A stretch of DNA of 64,000 nucleotides from Pseudomonas fluvialis (GCF_014207935.1 NZ_JACHLL010000002.1:1-64000); one strand, 5' to 3'; counted from the first letter of the stretch, positions 1 to 9,187 are shown. Notes: a model not told the origin generated them from the sequence alone. Made by a program: numbers and translations.

Positions 1-100
1 TCCCTGGATAAAACGCTTCATCGGCATTCCCCACTGATTTGAATCCATCAAATCACAGCAAGGTCGATGCCAGCGTTTTTACACAGCCTGGGCCGCTAGC
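1..100 (-). mobile_element. Possible edge of an IS1182-like insertion sequence (transposase start)
   Basis: On the minus strand an ATG at 27 opens a frame that runs off the left edge and reads MPMKRFIQG. From memory, IS1182-family transposases of pseudomonads typically begin with MKRF(I/V)(E/Q)GE, so this is probably the first nine residues of one. The stretch after the start contains a T-rich segment followed by ACACAGCCTGGGCC (about 75-94), which would fit the outer end of such an element, but no inverted repeat can be matched because the other end lies outside the window. The exact boundary is unknown and the call rests on very few residues. Confidence 0.4.
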
Positions 101-126
101 CGCCCCAGGTACAGCCCTCAAACGAC

Positions 127-3100
127 CTAACTCAACCCCACCTCGCCCTGCTCCACTTTGATCGGTTTCCAGCGCCGCAGCAGGCTGTAGAGCGTCGGCA
201 CCACGAACAGGGTGAAGAAGGTGCCGAGCAGCAGGCCGCCGACGATCACCATGCCGATCTGCTGGCGGCTCTCCGCGCCCGCGCCAGTGGCGATGGCCAG
301 CGGCAGCGAGCCGAGCACCATGGCGCCGGTGGTCATCAGGATCGGGCGCAGGCGTTGCAGGGAAGCCTCCAGCACCGCCTCCTGCAGCGCCTTGCCTTCG
401 CGCAGCAGGTGATTGGCGAACTCGACGATGAGGATGCCGTGCTTGGTGATCAGGCCGATCAGGGTCACCAGGCCGACCTGCGAATAGATGTTCAGCGTGC
501 CACCGAACAACTGCAGTGCCAGTAGAGCGCCAGCCATCGACAGCGGGACGCTGAAGAGGATGATCAGCGGATCGAGGAAGCTCTCGAACTGCGCGGCCAG
601 CACCAGGAAGATGAACACCAGGGCAAGGGCGAAGATCAGCGCCACGCCACTGCCGGAATCCTTGAAGTCCCGCGAGATGCCGGTGTAATCGAACTGGGTG
701 TCGGCCGGGAAGATCGCACGCGCCTTGTCTTCCAGATGCTCCAGCGCTTCGCCGAGGGTGTAGCCGGAGCCGACGTTGGCGGTCACCGTCACCGCGCGCA
801 GCTGGTTGAAGTGGTTGAGCTCGCGGGGCGCCACGGTTTCGCGCACCTCGATCAGGTTCGACAGCTGCACCATGCTGTCATCGCGCCCGCGCACGTAGAT
901 GCGGTTGAGGTCCTGCGGGTTGCTGCGATCGACCCCGGCCAGCTGCACCAGCACGTCGTACTGCTCGCCATTCTGCTTGAAGCGCGTCACCTGACGGCTG
1001 CCGAACAGGCTCTCCAGACTGCGACCGATGGTGGCGACATCGCTGCCCACCACCACCGCCTGCTCGCGGTTGACGCTGATCTTGAGCTGCGGCGTATTCA
1101 GCTTGAGGTCGGTATCCAGGCTCTCCAGCCCCGGATAGCCGCGCACCTCGGCCAGCAGCTTGTCGACGTACTGTTGCAGCTCGGCATATTCCAGCGAGGA
1201 GCGGATGACGAAGTTCACCGGCTGGCTACGGGCACTCTGCCCCAGCGGCGGACGGTTGATGGGAAAAGCGCGCACGCCGGGAATGTCCTGCAGTTTGGGC
1301 AGCAGCTCGTCGCGGATCTCGAACTGGCTGCGCTCGCGCTTGTCCCAGTCCTCCAGCTTCATGAACGACAGGCCCTGGGCCACCGTGGGGAAACCGACGA
1401 TGACCATGTAGCGGTTGGTTTCCGGAATCGCCGCATAGGCCGCTTCCAGTTGCTCGGCATAACGGCTGGTGTACGCCAGGGTGGCGCCATCCGGGCCGTT
1501 GATGGAGCCGACGATGGTGCCGGTATCCTCGGTCGGCGCCAGTTCGCTGCGCAGGTTGGCAAACAGCACGGCGCACAGCACGAGAATTCCCGCCAACAGC
1601 GCCAGCACCAGCCACCAGGCCTGCAGCACGCGTCGCAGCATACGGCCATAGGCCAGGGTCAGGCGTTCGAGCACCTGCTCAATGGCCACATAGGCCCGCC
1701 CATGGCTGGCCGCGGCGCGGTGGGGTTTGAGCAGATAGGCGCACATCATCGGCGACAGCGTCAGGGCGACAAAGCCGGAAACCAGCACCGCACCGGCCAG
1801 GGTCCAGGCGAATTCGGTGAACAGTTTGCCCGAGGTGCCCTGCATGAAGCCGATTGGCGCATACACCGCGGCCAGGGTCAGGGTCATGGCGATCACCGCG
1901 AAGGCGATCTCGCGGCTGCCGGTGAAGGCTGCCTGCAGCGGCGCCATGCCGCGCTCGATATGACGGTGGATGTTTTCCAGCACGACGATGGCGTCATCCA
2001 CCACCAGGCCGATGGCCAGGACCATGGCCAGCAGTGTCAGGTTGTTGATGGAAAAGCCCATCAGCGCCATCAGCGCGCAGGCACCGATCAGCGACACCGG
2101 TATGGTCACCAGCGGAATCAGGGTGGCGCGCAGCGAACGGAGGAACAGGAAGATGATCAGCACCACCAGCAACACCGCTTCCCAGATGGTGCTGTAAACG
2201 TTGCCGATCGACTCGCGGATGAACAGCGAGTTGTCGTTGGCCACGGCCATCTGCATGCCGTCCGGCAGCAGGCTGCGGATTTCCGGCAACGCCGCCTCAA
2301 GACCGGCGGAAATATCCAGCGGGTTCGCGGTGGCCTGCTTGACCAGCCCCACCGCCACCGCCGAACGGCCCTTGAAGCGCACCAGGGTGCGCTCGTCGGC
2401 GGCGCCCAGCTCGGCGTAGCCGACATCGGCCAGTCGCAGCAGGTAGCCGCGCGAATCGTCGAGGATCAGCTGGTTGAACTGCTCGGCAGTCTGCAGATCG
2501 GTTTCCGACAGCACGGAAAATTCGCGCTGCTGCGACTCGATACGCCCGGCCGGAATCTCTACGTTCTGCCGGCGCAGCGCGGCTTCGATGTCCTGCACGG
2601 TCAGGTCATGGGCGGCCAGCTTTTCCGGATCCAGCCAGATGCGCATGGCATAGGTGCGCGCGCCACGGATCTGCACCTCGGACACGCCGGGAATGGTCTG
2701 CAGGCGATCCTGCACCACCCGTTCGAGCACATCGGTAATGGCCATGGCCGACAGCTGCTCGCTGTAGAAGGCCAGCCAGATCACCGGCTGCGCATCGGCC
2801 TCGACCTTCTGCACCAGCGGTTCGCGGATTTCTTCCGGCAACAGCGCACGCACGCGACCGAGGCGGTCACGCACGTCGTTGGCGGCTTCGTCGGCATTGG
2901 TGTCCAAGCGGAACTGGGCCGTGATCTGGGTGTTTTCCGCCCGGCTGATAGAACTGACGAAATCCAGGCCTTCGATGCCCGACAGCACATCCTCGATTGG
3001 CTGGGCGACCTGGGACTCCATGATTTCCGGGCTGGCGCCGGGGTAGATGACGTTAACCGTGACGATCGGCACGTCGATGTTGGGGTACTCGCGCACGGTC

Positions 3101-3195
3101 AGGCGCTGGTAGGCCAGAAGGCCGAGCAGGACGATGATCAGCGACAGGACACTGGCAAAGACCGGACGACGGATGCAGATATCCGACAGGGTCAT
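127..3195 (-). CDS. RND efflux transporter permease (HAE1 family)
   Basis: Inner-membrane proton-driven pump subunit that exports drugs or other hydrophobic compounds together with a periplasmic adaptor. The 1022 residues fit the family. The start MTLSDICIRRPVFASVLS is the usual N-terminus with the first membrane helix. The central helix block carries GLVVDDAIVVLENI, with the paired aspartates that relay protons, and the two halves repeat the same helix and porter-domain plan. The start overlaps the adaptor stop by four bases (ATGA), so the two are translationally coupled. No outer-membrane channel gene is adjacent, so a TolC/OprM-type protein from elsewhere is presumably used. The substrate cannot be told from sequence. 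Confidence 0.95.
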   Translation of the reverse strand: MTLSDICIRRPVFASVLSLIIVLLGLLAYQRLTVREYPNIDVPIVTVNVIYPGASPEIMESQVAQPIEDVLSGIEGLDFVSSISRAENTQITAQFRLDTNADEAANDVRDRLGRVRALLPEEIREPLVQKVEADAQPVIWLAFYSEQLSAMAITDVLERVVQDRLQTIPGVSEVQIRGARTYAMRIWLDPEKLAAHDLTVQDIEAALRRQNVEIPAGRIESQQREFSVLSETDLQTAEQFNQLILDDSRGYLLRLADVGYAELGAADERTLVRFKGRSAVAVGLVKQATANPLDISAGLEAALPEIRSLLPDGMQMAVANDNSLFIRESIGNVYSTIWEAVLLVVLIIFLFLRSLRATLIPLVTIPVSLIGACALMALMGFSINNLTLLAMVLAIGLVVDDAIVVLENIHRHIERGMAPLQAAFTGSREIAFAVIAMTLTLAAVYAPIGFMQGTSGKLFTEFAWTLAGAVLVSGFVALTLSPMMCAYLLKPHRAAASHGRAYVAIEQVLERLTLAYGRMLRRVLQAWWLVLALLAGILVLCAVLFANLRSELAPTEDTGTIVGSINGPDGATLAYTSRYAEQLEAAYAAIPETNRYMVIVGFPTVAQGLSFMKLEDWDKRERSQFEIRDELLPKLQDIPGVRAFPINRPPLGQSARSQPVNFVIRSSLEYAELQQYVDKLLAEVRGYPGLESLDTDLKLNTPQLKISVNREQAVVVGSDVATIGRSLESLFGSRQVTRFKQNGEQYDVLVQLAGVDRSNPQDLNRIYVRGRDDSMVQLSNLIEVRETVAPRELNHFNQLRAVTVTANVGSGYTLGEALEHLEDKARAIFPADTQFDYTGISRDFKDSGSGVALIFALALVFIFLVLAAQFESFLDPLIILFSVPLSMAGALLALQLFGGTLNIYSQVGLVTLIGLITKHGILIVEFANHLLREGKALQEAVLEASLQRLRPILMTTGAMVLGSLPLAIATGAGAESRQQIGMVIVGGLLLGTFFTLFVVPTLYSLLRRWKPIKVEQGEVGLS

Positions 3196-4217
3196 GCGCC
3201 CTGCCCCCGCGGCACGCTGCGCACCTCGCGTCCGGGCACGACCTTCTGCCAGCCGGCACTGATCACCGTTTCACCACCCTGAAGGCCCTCGACCACCTCG
3301 GCCCAGCCGTTCAGACGCTGGCCGATGCGGATCACCCGCCGCTCGACCTTGCCTGCCACCAGCAGATTGATCATCAGTTGCTGGCCCATGGGCATGATCG
3401 CCTCCTCGGGGATCAGCAGAGCCTGGGGACGTTCAGCAAGAATGACCGAGACCTTGACGAACTGGCCGGGCTTAAGCCGCTGATCGCGGTTGGCCACCTG
3501 GGCGCGAATCGCCTGGCTGCGGCCCACTTCATCCAGCCGAGGATTGAGGGCAATGATCTCGCCTTGGAAGCGCTCATTGGGGTAGGCATCCAGGCTCAAC
3601 TCGATACGCTGCTGCAGGCGCACCTGGCTGACTGCCTTCTGCGGCACGCGGAAGTCGACCTTGAGCGGGTCCAGCACTTCCAGGTTGACGATATTGTCAC
3701 CGGCGCTCAGGTAATCGCCGACGCTGACCTGGCGCAAGCCCAGCACACCGTCATAGGGCGCGCGGATCAGGGTCTTGTCCAGGCGCGCCTGAGCCAGGGC
3801 CAGGCTGGCGCGAGCGGCCTGCTGCTGCGACTGCGCCTCATCGAGAGCCTGAGCATTACTGGCTCCGCGCTTGAACAGCAGCTGGGCGCGCTGGAAGCTC
3901 TTTTCCGCCAGATCGAGGTTAGCCCGCGCCTGCGCCAACTCGGCACGGGCAATCGAATCATCCAGGCTGACCAGCAAGGCGCCGCCCTTGACCGCCATGC
4001 CCTCCTGAAAGTGCAGGGCCGCCACCCGCCCTTCAACCTCCGGGCGAATCAGGGTCGACTCATCCGAGCGCAGCGAGCCAAAGGTCACCAGTTCGTCACG
4101 CACCAGCCGCTGCTCGGGCTGCACCACCTCGACCAGTGGCGCCAGTTCGGCCTGAGCAGAACTGAACGGTGCCAGCAAAAAGAGCAGCAGCAGAATGACG
4201 GAGCGGCAGACGGACAT
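3192..4217 (-). CDS. RND efflux periplasmic adaptor (membrane fusion protein)
   Basis: Bridges the RND permease to an outer-membrane channel. A signal peptide (MSVCRSVILLLLFLLAPFSSAQA) is followed by a biotinyl-lipoyl-like half (about residues 45-80), a coiled-coil hairpin rich in Ala, Gln and Leu (about 80-145), the second lipoyl half with the typical IRAPYDGVLGLRQVSVGDYL stretch, and a beta-barrel. At 341 residues it is of the compact kind. It is the first gene of a two-gene operon and its stop overlaps the permease start. No regulator gene lies next to it. Confident for the family, with no basis for a substrate. Confidence 0.93.
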   Translation of the reverse strand: MSVCRSVILLLLFLLAPFSSAQAELAPLVEVVQPEQRLVRDELVTFGSLRSDESTLIRPEVEGRVAALHFQEGMAVKGGALLVSLDDSIARAELAQARANLDLAEKSFQRAQLLFKRGASNAQALDEAQSQQQAARASLALAQARLDKTLIRAPYDGVLGLRQVSVGDYLSAGDNIVNLEVLDPLKVDFRVPQKAVSQVRLQQRIELSLDAYPNERFQGEIIALNPRLDEVGRSQAIRAQVANRDQRLKPGQFVKVSVILAERPQALLIPEEAIMPMGQQLMINLLVAGKVERRVIRIGQRLNGWAEVVEGLQGGETVISAGWQKVVPGREVRSVPRGQGA

Positions 4218-4300
4218 GGGTAAACCTCGGCACAGGGCAGACCGGCAAGTCTACCGCCAGTCGGGCCCGCCGCCGACCATCGGAGATGTAACCCGGTGTA

Positions 4301-5080
4301 TTACTGACGCATGCCCCGCCCGCTTTTCAGCAGGTTGATACACACACCGTAGAGCAGTGCCGCCGCCACCAGCATGGACGCCATCGCCCAGCCGATATTG
4401 ATATCGGAAAACCCGAGAATGCCGTAACGGAAAGCATTGACCATGTGCAGGATGGGGTTGGCCATCGACACCTTCTGCCAGAACTCGGGCAGCAGCGTGA
4501 TCGAGTAGAACACCCCGCCCAGGTAGGTCAGCGGCGTCAGCACGAAGGTCGGGATGATCGAGATATCGTCGAAGCTGCGGGCGAACACCGCGTTGATGAA
4601 ACCGCCCATGGAGAAGATGGTCGCCGTCAGCAGCATCACCAGCACGGTCACGCCCAGGTGATGCACCTGCAACTTGGTGAAGAACAGCGACAGCAGCGTG
4701 ACGATGAACGCCACCGCCAGGCCGCGCAGCACGCCACCCACCAGATAGCCCACCAGAATGGTATGCGGCGACACCGGAGACACCAGCAGCTCCTCGATAT
4801 TGCGCTGGAACTTGCTGCTGTAGAAGCTCGACACCACGTTGCCGTAGGAGTTGGTGATCACCGACATCATGATCAGCCCCGGCACGATGAACTCCATATA
4901 GCTGAACTGGCCGACACCACCGACCTGGCTGCCGATCAGCCGGCCGAAGATGACGAAATACAACGCCATGGTGATCGCCGGGGGCAGCAGCGTCTGCGGC
5001 CAGATGCGGGTGAAACGGCGCACCTCGCGGATCACGATGGTTTGCAGGGCAATCAGGTTGGAACGCAGCTCGGGACTCAT
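4301..5080 (-). CDS. ABC-2 type transporter permease (YadH-like)
   Basis: Membrane half of a two-gene ABC exporter. The protein is 259 residues and starts MSPELRSNLIALQTIV. It has six hydrophobic segments typical of the ABC-2 family, with the conserved region around residues 95-120 (FQRNIEELLVSPV) followed by LVGGVLRGLAVAFIV. The start was placed at 5080 because the ATG overlaps the ATPase stop by four bases; the open frame continues upstream only as a shadow of the ATPase gene. It pairs with the ATPase immediately upstream. The E. coli YadGH pair is the nearest named relative; the substrate is unknown. Confidence 0.92.
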   Translation of the reverse strand: MSPELRSNLIALQTIVIREVRRFTRIWPQTLLPPAITMALYFVIFGRLIGSQVGGVGQFSYMEFIVPGLIMMSVITNSYGNVVSSFYSSKFQRNIEELLVSPVSPHTILVGYLVGGVLRGLAVAFIVTLLSLFFTKLQVHHLGVTVLVMLLTATIFSMGGFINAVFARSFDDISIIPTFVLTPLTYLGGVFYSITLLPEFWQKVSMANPILHMVNAFRYGILGFSDINIGWAMASMLVAAALLYGVCINLLKSGRGMRQ

Positions 5081-6009
5081 TTCGCCACCTTGGCCAGGTT
5101 TTTCTCGACCAGGGAAACGAACAGTTCCTCCAGGCGGTTGCTCTTGTTGCGCAGGCTCAGCACCTCGACCTTCTGCGCCGCCAGTTGGCGGAACAGCTCG
5201 GTAATGCCCAGGCTCTTCTCGACCTGCACTTCCAGGGTCTGCGCATCGACCAGCTGGCTCGGGTAGCCATTGAGCTGCGGCGCCACCAGTTGCGCCTCCT
5301 TGAGGTCCAGCAGAAAGGTCTCCACATGCAGGGTCTTGAGCAGCGCCTTCATGCTGGTGTTCTCGACGATGCGGCCGTGATCGATGATGCCGATATTGCG
5401 GCAGAGCTGCTCGGCCTCTTCCAGGTAATGGGTGGTGAGAATGATGGTGATGCCCTTGTCGTTGAGCTCGCTGAGAAAGCTCCACATCGAGCGGCGCAGC
5501 TCGATGTCCACGCCGGCGGTGGGCTCGTCGAGAATCAGCAGGCGCGGCTCGTGGATCAGCGCCCGGGCGATCATCAGGCGGCGCTTCATGCCGCCGGAGA
5601 GCATCCGTGCCGGCACATCGCGCTTGTCCCACAGGCCCAGCTGCTGCAAGTATTGCTCGGCGCGCTGGCGCGCCAGCTTGAGGGGAATGCCGTAGTAGCC
5701 GGCCTGGGTCACGACAATGTCGAAGACCTTCTCGAACTGGCTGAAATTGAACTCCTGCGGCACCACGCCGAGGCAGCGCTTGAGGGCATAGGGGTCCCGG
5801 TCGAGATCATGGCCGAACACGCTGACCGAGCCGCTGCTCTTGTTGACCAGTGTGGAAATGATGCCGATGGTGGTGGACTTGCCGGCACCGTTGGGGCCGA
5901 GCAGCGCAAAGAAATCGCCCTCGGCCACTTCCAGATCGATGCCATCGAGGGCCTTGAAGCCATTGGCGTAGGTTTTGGTCAGCTGACGAATACTGAGGGC
6001 GGCGCTCAT
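5077..6009 (-). CDS. ABC transporter ATP-binding protein (YadG-like)
   Basis: Cytoplasmic ATPase of the exporter. Visible motifs are Walker A GPNGAGKST (about residue 39), Q-loop VPQEFNFSQ, signature LSGGMKRRL, Walker B LLILDEPTAGVD and the H-loop TTHYLEEAEQL. The 310 residues include a C-terminal extension of about 80 residues after the nucleotide-binding domain, as in other ABC-2 exporters. It is the first gene of the pair and overlaps the permease start (ATGA). From memory, PA2812/PA2811 of PAO1 are the corresponding pair. Confidence 0.94.
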   Translation of the reverse strand: MSAALSIRQLTKTYANGFKALDGIDLEVAEGDFFALLGPNGAGKSTTIGIISTLVNKSSGSVSVFGHDLDRDPYALKRCLGVVPQEFNFSQFEKVFDIVVTQAGYYGIPLKLARQRAEQYLQQLGLWDKRDVPARMLSGGMKRRLMIARALIHEPRLLILDEPTAGVDIELRRSMWSFLSELNDKGITIILTTHYLEEAEQLCRNIGIIDHGRIVENTSMKALLKTLHVETFLLDLKEAQLVAPQLNGYPSQLVDAQTLEVQVEKSLGITELFRQLAAQKVEVLSLRNKSNRLEELFVSLVEKNLAKVAK

Positions 6010-6080
6010 ACAGGACTACTTGGCTGGCAGGGAGATAGGCCTAGATAAGGCCAGTCCCCGCCAATTGCAAGGCCGCCCCC

Positions 6081-6737
6081 TCAGCCAAGCGCCACCTCGG
6101 CCTGCAAATCCCCGCTCAGGAGGGCCGCTCCCTCACTGAACAGATGCGGATAGACCTTGGCCAGATGCGCAAAGAACAGGTCTACCGGCAAATCGGCGAA
6201 CTGGCCGTGGTCACACAGGTACTCCATGTAGCGTTCGCCGCTGGCGTTATAAGGATGAAAGACGCTGTCCTGGCGGCCATCGAATTCCAGCGGTGCCACC
6301 TTGAAAGCCTTGCACAGCGCAGCGTTGAACGCCGGCGTGGCCTTGACCCAGCGTCCGTCCAGATACAGTTCGGTATAGCCATGCATGGCGAACACTTCGC
6401 TGCGTAGCAGTTCCAGCAGGCGCGGCGACGACAGGTGATTACGCACATCGGCCAGCCCGATGCGCGCCGGGATGCCACAGTGACGAGCGCAAGCGGCAAG
6501 CAGCAGCGCCTTGGGCACGCAATAGCTCTCTCCAGCCTGCAGCGCGTGGCTGGCCTTCAGCGTTTCGCGCTCGGCACTGAAGCTGTAAGGGTTGTAGCGA
6601 ATCTGATCACGCACCGCGAGGTACAGGGCGACCGCCTGCTCGCGCGGACTACCCGTGCCACGCCAACGCTCGGCAAAGGCGACGACCGCCGGGTGATCAC
6701 TGTCGATGAAGCTGGCGGGTTGCAGATAGTCATGCAT
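6081..6737 (-). CDS. Transglutaminase-like cysteine peptidase family protein
   Basis: 218 residues with a transglutaminase-core fold. The candidate catalytic Cys lies in GESYCVPKALLLAACARHCG (about residue 72), followed by GIPARIGLADVRNHL, and the catalytic His is in HGYTELYLDGRWVKATPAFN. No signal peptide or membrane helix is seen, so it is probably cytoplasmic. It stands alone between the ABC pair and a divergent small gene. Members of this group act as peptidases or amidases, but the substrate here is unknown. Confidence 0.82.
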   Translation of the reverse strand: MHDYLQPASFIDSDHPAVVAFAERWRGTGSPREQAVALYLAVRDQIRYNPYSFSAERETLKASHALQAGESYCVPKALLLAACARHCGIPARIGLADVRNHLSSPRLLELLRSEVFAMHGYTELYLDGRWVKATPAFNAALCKAFKVAPLEFDGRQDSVFHPYNASGERYMEYLCDHGQFADLPVDLFFAHLAKVYPHLFSEGAALLSGDLQAEVALG

Positions 6738-6847
6738 GCAGGCGTCCTCCGTGTCGTCAGTCTATGCCGAGGAGGCGGCCAGACCAGCAGGCATACCGGC
6801 CAGATGGCAGGTATACTCCGCCACCGTTTTCAGCCCGGAGCCCCGTC

Positions 6848-7258
6848 ATGGTCAACGCCCACCTCAATTACCACCTGGCCCTGCTCGCCCACCTGCGTGG
6901 CATCCTGCAAGCCCTGGGCGAAGCTGAACAGGTCGCCGACGATACCCATGCCCTGTTTCTCGAGCGCTATGACGAGCTGCTCAGCGAACTGCCGCGCGAC
7001 ATGGAAAACAGCCTTTACCTGGGCCAGGACCTGATTCGCCAGATTTTCCACCGCTACCCGCAGATCGCCCACCTGGTACCGCGTGACCTGCTGTGGTTCT
7101 TTGGTGGCGACTGCCTGCACTTCATGCCGGACGAGGAAATCGAGCTGTACCAGCAACTGGACGAGCGCCGCTATGCCGCCGCCGAAGCCGGCGAGCCCTT
7201 CGACTGGGCGCAGGAGAAGCAATTGCTGGCCCTACCGGAGCAGAGCCCCAAGCACTGA
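6848..7258 (+). CDS. Conserved hypothetical protein (PA2817 family)
   Basis: 136-residue soluble, acidic protein starting MVNAHLNYHLALLAHLRG, without signal peptide or membrane segment. It has a conserved-looking central part, HLVPRDLLWFFGGDCLHFMPDEEI. I recognise it as the small conserved gene that sits next to the tRNA-Gly/Glu locus in Pseudomonas, but no function is known to me. The ATG at 6848 was chosen over the in-frame upstream codons because it gives the family N-terminus. An intrinsic terminator follows directly after the stop. Confidence 0.75.
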   Translation: MVNAHLNYHLALLAHLRGILQALGEAEQVADDTHALFLERYDELLSELPRDMENSLYLGQDLIRQIFHRYPQIAHLVPRDLLWFFGGDCLHFMPDEEIELYQQLDERRYAAAEAGEPFDWAQEKQLLALPEQSPKH

Positions 7259-7275
7259 CCAGCCGCTACCCAAGA

Positions 7276-7298
7276 GCCCGCACCCGCGGGCTTTTTTA
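7276..7298 (+). terminator. Intrinsic terminator of the PA2817-like gene
   Basis: The stem GCCCGC-ACCC-GCGGGC at 7276-7291 is followed by six or more T residues, 17 bases after the stop codon at 7258. Confidence 0.85.
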
Positions 7299-7320
7299 GG
7301 TCTGGTTTTTACGGACAAAC

Positions 7321-7349
7321 AAAAACGCCGCTCAATGAGCGGCGTTTTT
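7321..7349. terminator. Bidirectional terminator after the tRNA pair
   Basis: A nearly perfect palindrome: AAAAACGCCGCTCA and its exact reverse complement are separated by one base. It has T-runs on both strands, so it can stop the minus-strand tRNA transcript and any plus-strand read-through from the preceding gene. Confidence 0.85.
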
Positions 7350-7356
7350 GTGAATT

Positions 7357-7432
<76 letters not shown>

Positions 7433-7436
7433 AAAC

Positions 7437-7512
7437 TGGCGTCCCCTAGGGGACTCGAACCCCTGTTACCGCCGTGAAAGGGCGGTGTCCTAGGCCACTA
7501 GACGAAGGGGAC
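7437..7512 (-). tRNA. tRNA-Glu (TTC)
   Basis: The minus strand reads GTCCCCTTCGTCTAGTGG at the 5' end, anticodon loop CCTTTCACG (anticodon TTC), T-arm GGTTCGAGTCC and an encoded CCA end. It is 76 nt with the acceptor pair GTCCCCT/AGGGGAC. It is the first gene of the two-tRNA transcript. Confidence 0.97.
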
Positions 7513-7586
7513 GCGGCCCGGAACTTACAACAGCTTTTCCGGCTCCCTCAGCTGGCTTCGTGAAGTTCGCTGCGGGAGTGGCGCGC

Positions 7587-7615
7587 ATTCTATGGATGCC
7601 TCAAAAGGTCGTCAA
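7587..7615 (-). promoter_or_regulatory. Promoter of the tRNA-Glu/tRNA-Gly operon
   Basis: On the minus strand the -35 box TTGACG (7615-7610) is separated by exactly 17 bases from the -10 box TAGAAT (7592-7587). GCGCGCC follows directly, a GC-rich discriminator of the kind found in stringently controlled stable-RNA promoters. Transcription would start near 7580 and give a leader of about 70 nt before tRNA-Glu. Confidence 0.8.
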
Positions 7616-7733
7616 CCCCTAATCTAAAATTTTTTTAAATCAACGACTTCCAACGTTTATCAAGGCGGGCCTATGAGCCAGAAAGACAACACACTACACT
7701 CCGAAGAAACATAAAAGCGCGGGAGCAAGCCTG

Positions 7734-8504
7734 GTGTCACCACTTCTGATAACCGTACTCATCGTTGCCGGCATTGTTGTCCTCGGCCTGATTGCCTTTA
7801 TCAATCACAGCCTGGAAGCCGGCAAGCTGGAGCGCGCCCGGCAGAAGGCCGAGCTGACCGACCGCATCCGTCGCTGCAGCAACTTGTCCGAAAGCATGCC
7901 CGGACAGTTCATGACCCCGCCCCTCAAGCAACTGCTCAACCGTCTAGAAATGCAGCTATCGATCAACCTGAACAAGGTCGACCGCAGCAACCCACAACTG
8001 AGCGGACGGATTCAGGACCTGCGCACGCAGATCGCCATGGGCGAGGCGGTGCCGATTCGCAATCCCGCCCAGCCGGTACAGAACGAAGCCCAGGCCAAGG
8101 AAGTGCGCTTCCAGCTGGAAGCACTGCACGCCATTCTCAGTCACGCACAGCAGGAAGCACTGCTACCGCCACAGGAAGCCAAGCAGTGGGCCGGCGAGAT
8201 CCGTCACATGCTGGTCATGCTGCATTGCGAGTTCTTCAACAACCAGGGCCAGCAGAACCTGCAACAAGGCCAGGCACGCCAGGCTCGACTGGCCTTCGAG
8301 CGTGGCGTGCAATACCTGCGCAAACAACCGGATATCAAGCGCTACGAGCAGCAGCTCAAGCAGCTGGAAACCCAACTGGCTCGCGCCAACGCCATGGTGC
8401 TCGAGACCGCGCAACCGGTCGCGGATGAGCCGAGCGAACTGGGTGAAGGCCTGAAGACGCTGGACGAAGAAGACACCTGGAAAAAGAAGAACATCTACGA
8501 CTGA
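7734..8504 (+). CDS. Membrane-anchored coiled-coil protein of unknown function
   Basis: 256 residues. A single N-terminal membrane helix (about residues 3-24, LLITVLIVAGIVVLGLIAFI) is followed by a charged, Gln- and Leu-rich helical domain with probable coiled coils (about 30-110 and 165-220). The C-terminus is acidic and ends TWKKKNIYD. The GTG start at 7734 is supported by the ribosome site GCGGGAG eight bases upstream. It precedes the glutathione S-transferase gene by 20 bases and is probably cotranscribed with it. I recognise it only as a conserved Pseudomonas hypothetical and propose no function. Confidence 0.75.
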   Translation: MSPLLITVLIVAGIVVLGLIAFINHSLEAGKLERARQKAELTDRIRRCSNLSESMPGQFMTPPLKQLLNRLEMQLSINLNKVDRSNPQLSGRIQDLRTQIAMGEAVPIRNPAQPVQNEAQAKEVRFQLEALHAILSHAQQEALLPPQEAKQWAGEIRHMLVMLHCEFFNNQGQQNLQQGQARQARLAFERGVQYLRKQPDIKRYEQQLKQLETQLARANAMVLETAQPVADEPSELGEGLKTLDEEDTWKKKNIYD

Positions 8505-8524
8505 CCGTCGCCAAGGAAATCTGC

Positions 8525-9187
8525 ATGAGCCTGATCGTCTACGGAGCCCCACTCTCGCCGTTCGTGCGCAAGGTGCGCCTGTGCCTGCTGGAAAAGGACC
8601 TGCCCTATCAGCTGGAGATCGTCACGCCCTTCGGCCAGCCCGACTGGTACCGCGAGATCAACCCACTGGGCCGCATCCCGGCTCTGCGTGACGGTGAGTT
8701 GACCCTGGCTGACTCCAGCGTGATCTGCCAGTACCTGGAAGACAAGCACCCGGAGCAGGCCGCCCTGTATGGCAGTGAACCGGCCCACAGCGCTCAGATT
8801 CGCTGGCTGGAAAAATATGCCGACTACGAACTGGCGCCACTGTGCACCTTCACGGTCTTTCGCAACCGCGTGCTCAAGCCAACCATGGGCAAGAGCAGTG
8901 ACGAAGCCAGCATTGCAATGGCGCTCAACGACAAGCTGCCACCCCACTTCGACTACCTGGAGCAGCAACTGGGTAACAAGGAGTACTTCGTCGACGGGCA
9001 GCTGAGCATGGCCGACCTGGCCCTGGCCTGCCAACTGGTCAACATGGAACATGGCGGCGAGCAGCTCGACGCTAACCGCTGGCCGGCTCTGGCTGCGCAT
9101 TACGCGCGCATGAAGGCCCGCACGAGCCTGCAAAGCGTGCTGCCAGGCGAGCAACGCACCGTCGCCAAGCTCTGTGGTCAGGCGTGA
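8525..9187 (+). CDS. Glutathione S-transferase family protein
   Basis: 220 residues. An N-terminal thioredoxin-like domain (about 1-80) starts MSLIVYGAPLSPFVRKVRLCL and contains the glutathione-binding NPLGRIPALRDGELTLADSSVICQYLE stretch with the cis-proline and the ESS/DSS motif. An all-helical C-terminal domain contains SMADLALACQLV. The ribosome site AAGGAA lies just upstream of the ATG. It probably conjugates or reduces small electrophiles in the cytoplasm; the substrate is unknown. It follows the membrane-anchored protein closely. Confidence 0.9.
   Translation: MSLIVYGAPLSPFVRKVRLCLLEKDLPYQLEIVTPFGQPDWYREINPLGRIPALRDGELTLADSSVICQYLEDKHPEQAALYGSEPAHSAQIRWLEKYADYELAPLCTFTVFRNRVLKPTMGKSSDEASIAMALNDKLPPHFDYLEQQLGNKEYFVDGQLSMADLALACQLVNMEHGGEQLDANRWPALAAHYARMKARTSLQSVLPGEQRTVAKLCGQA

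Noticed and set aside
736..3282. Open frame of 848 codons on the plus strand
   Set aside because: It is a GC-rich antisense shadow of the RND permease: His/Gln/Asp-rich without domains, no ribosome site, and the opposite strand has clear family motifs.
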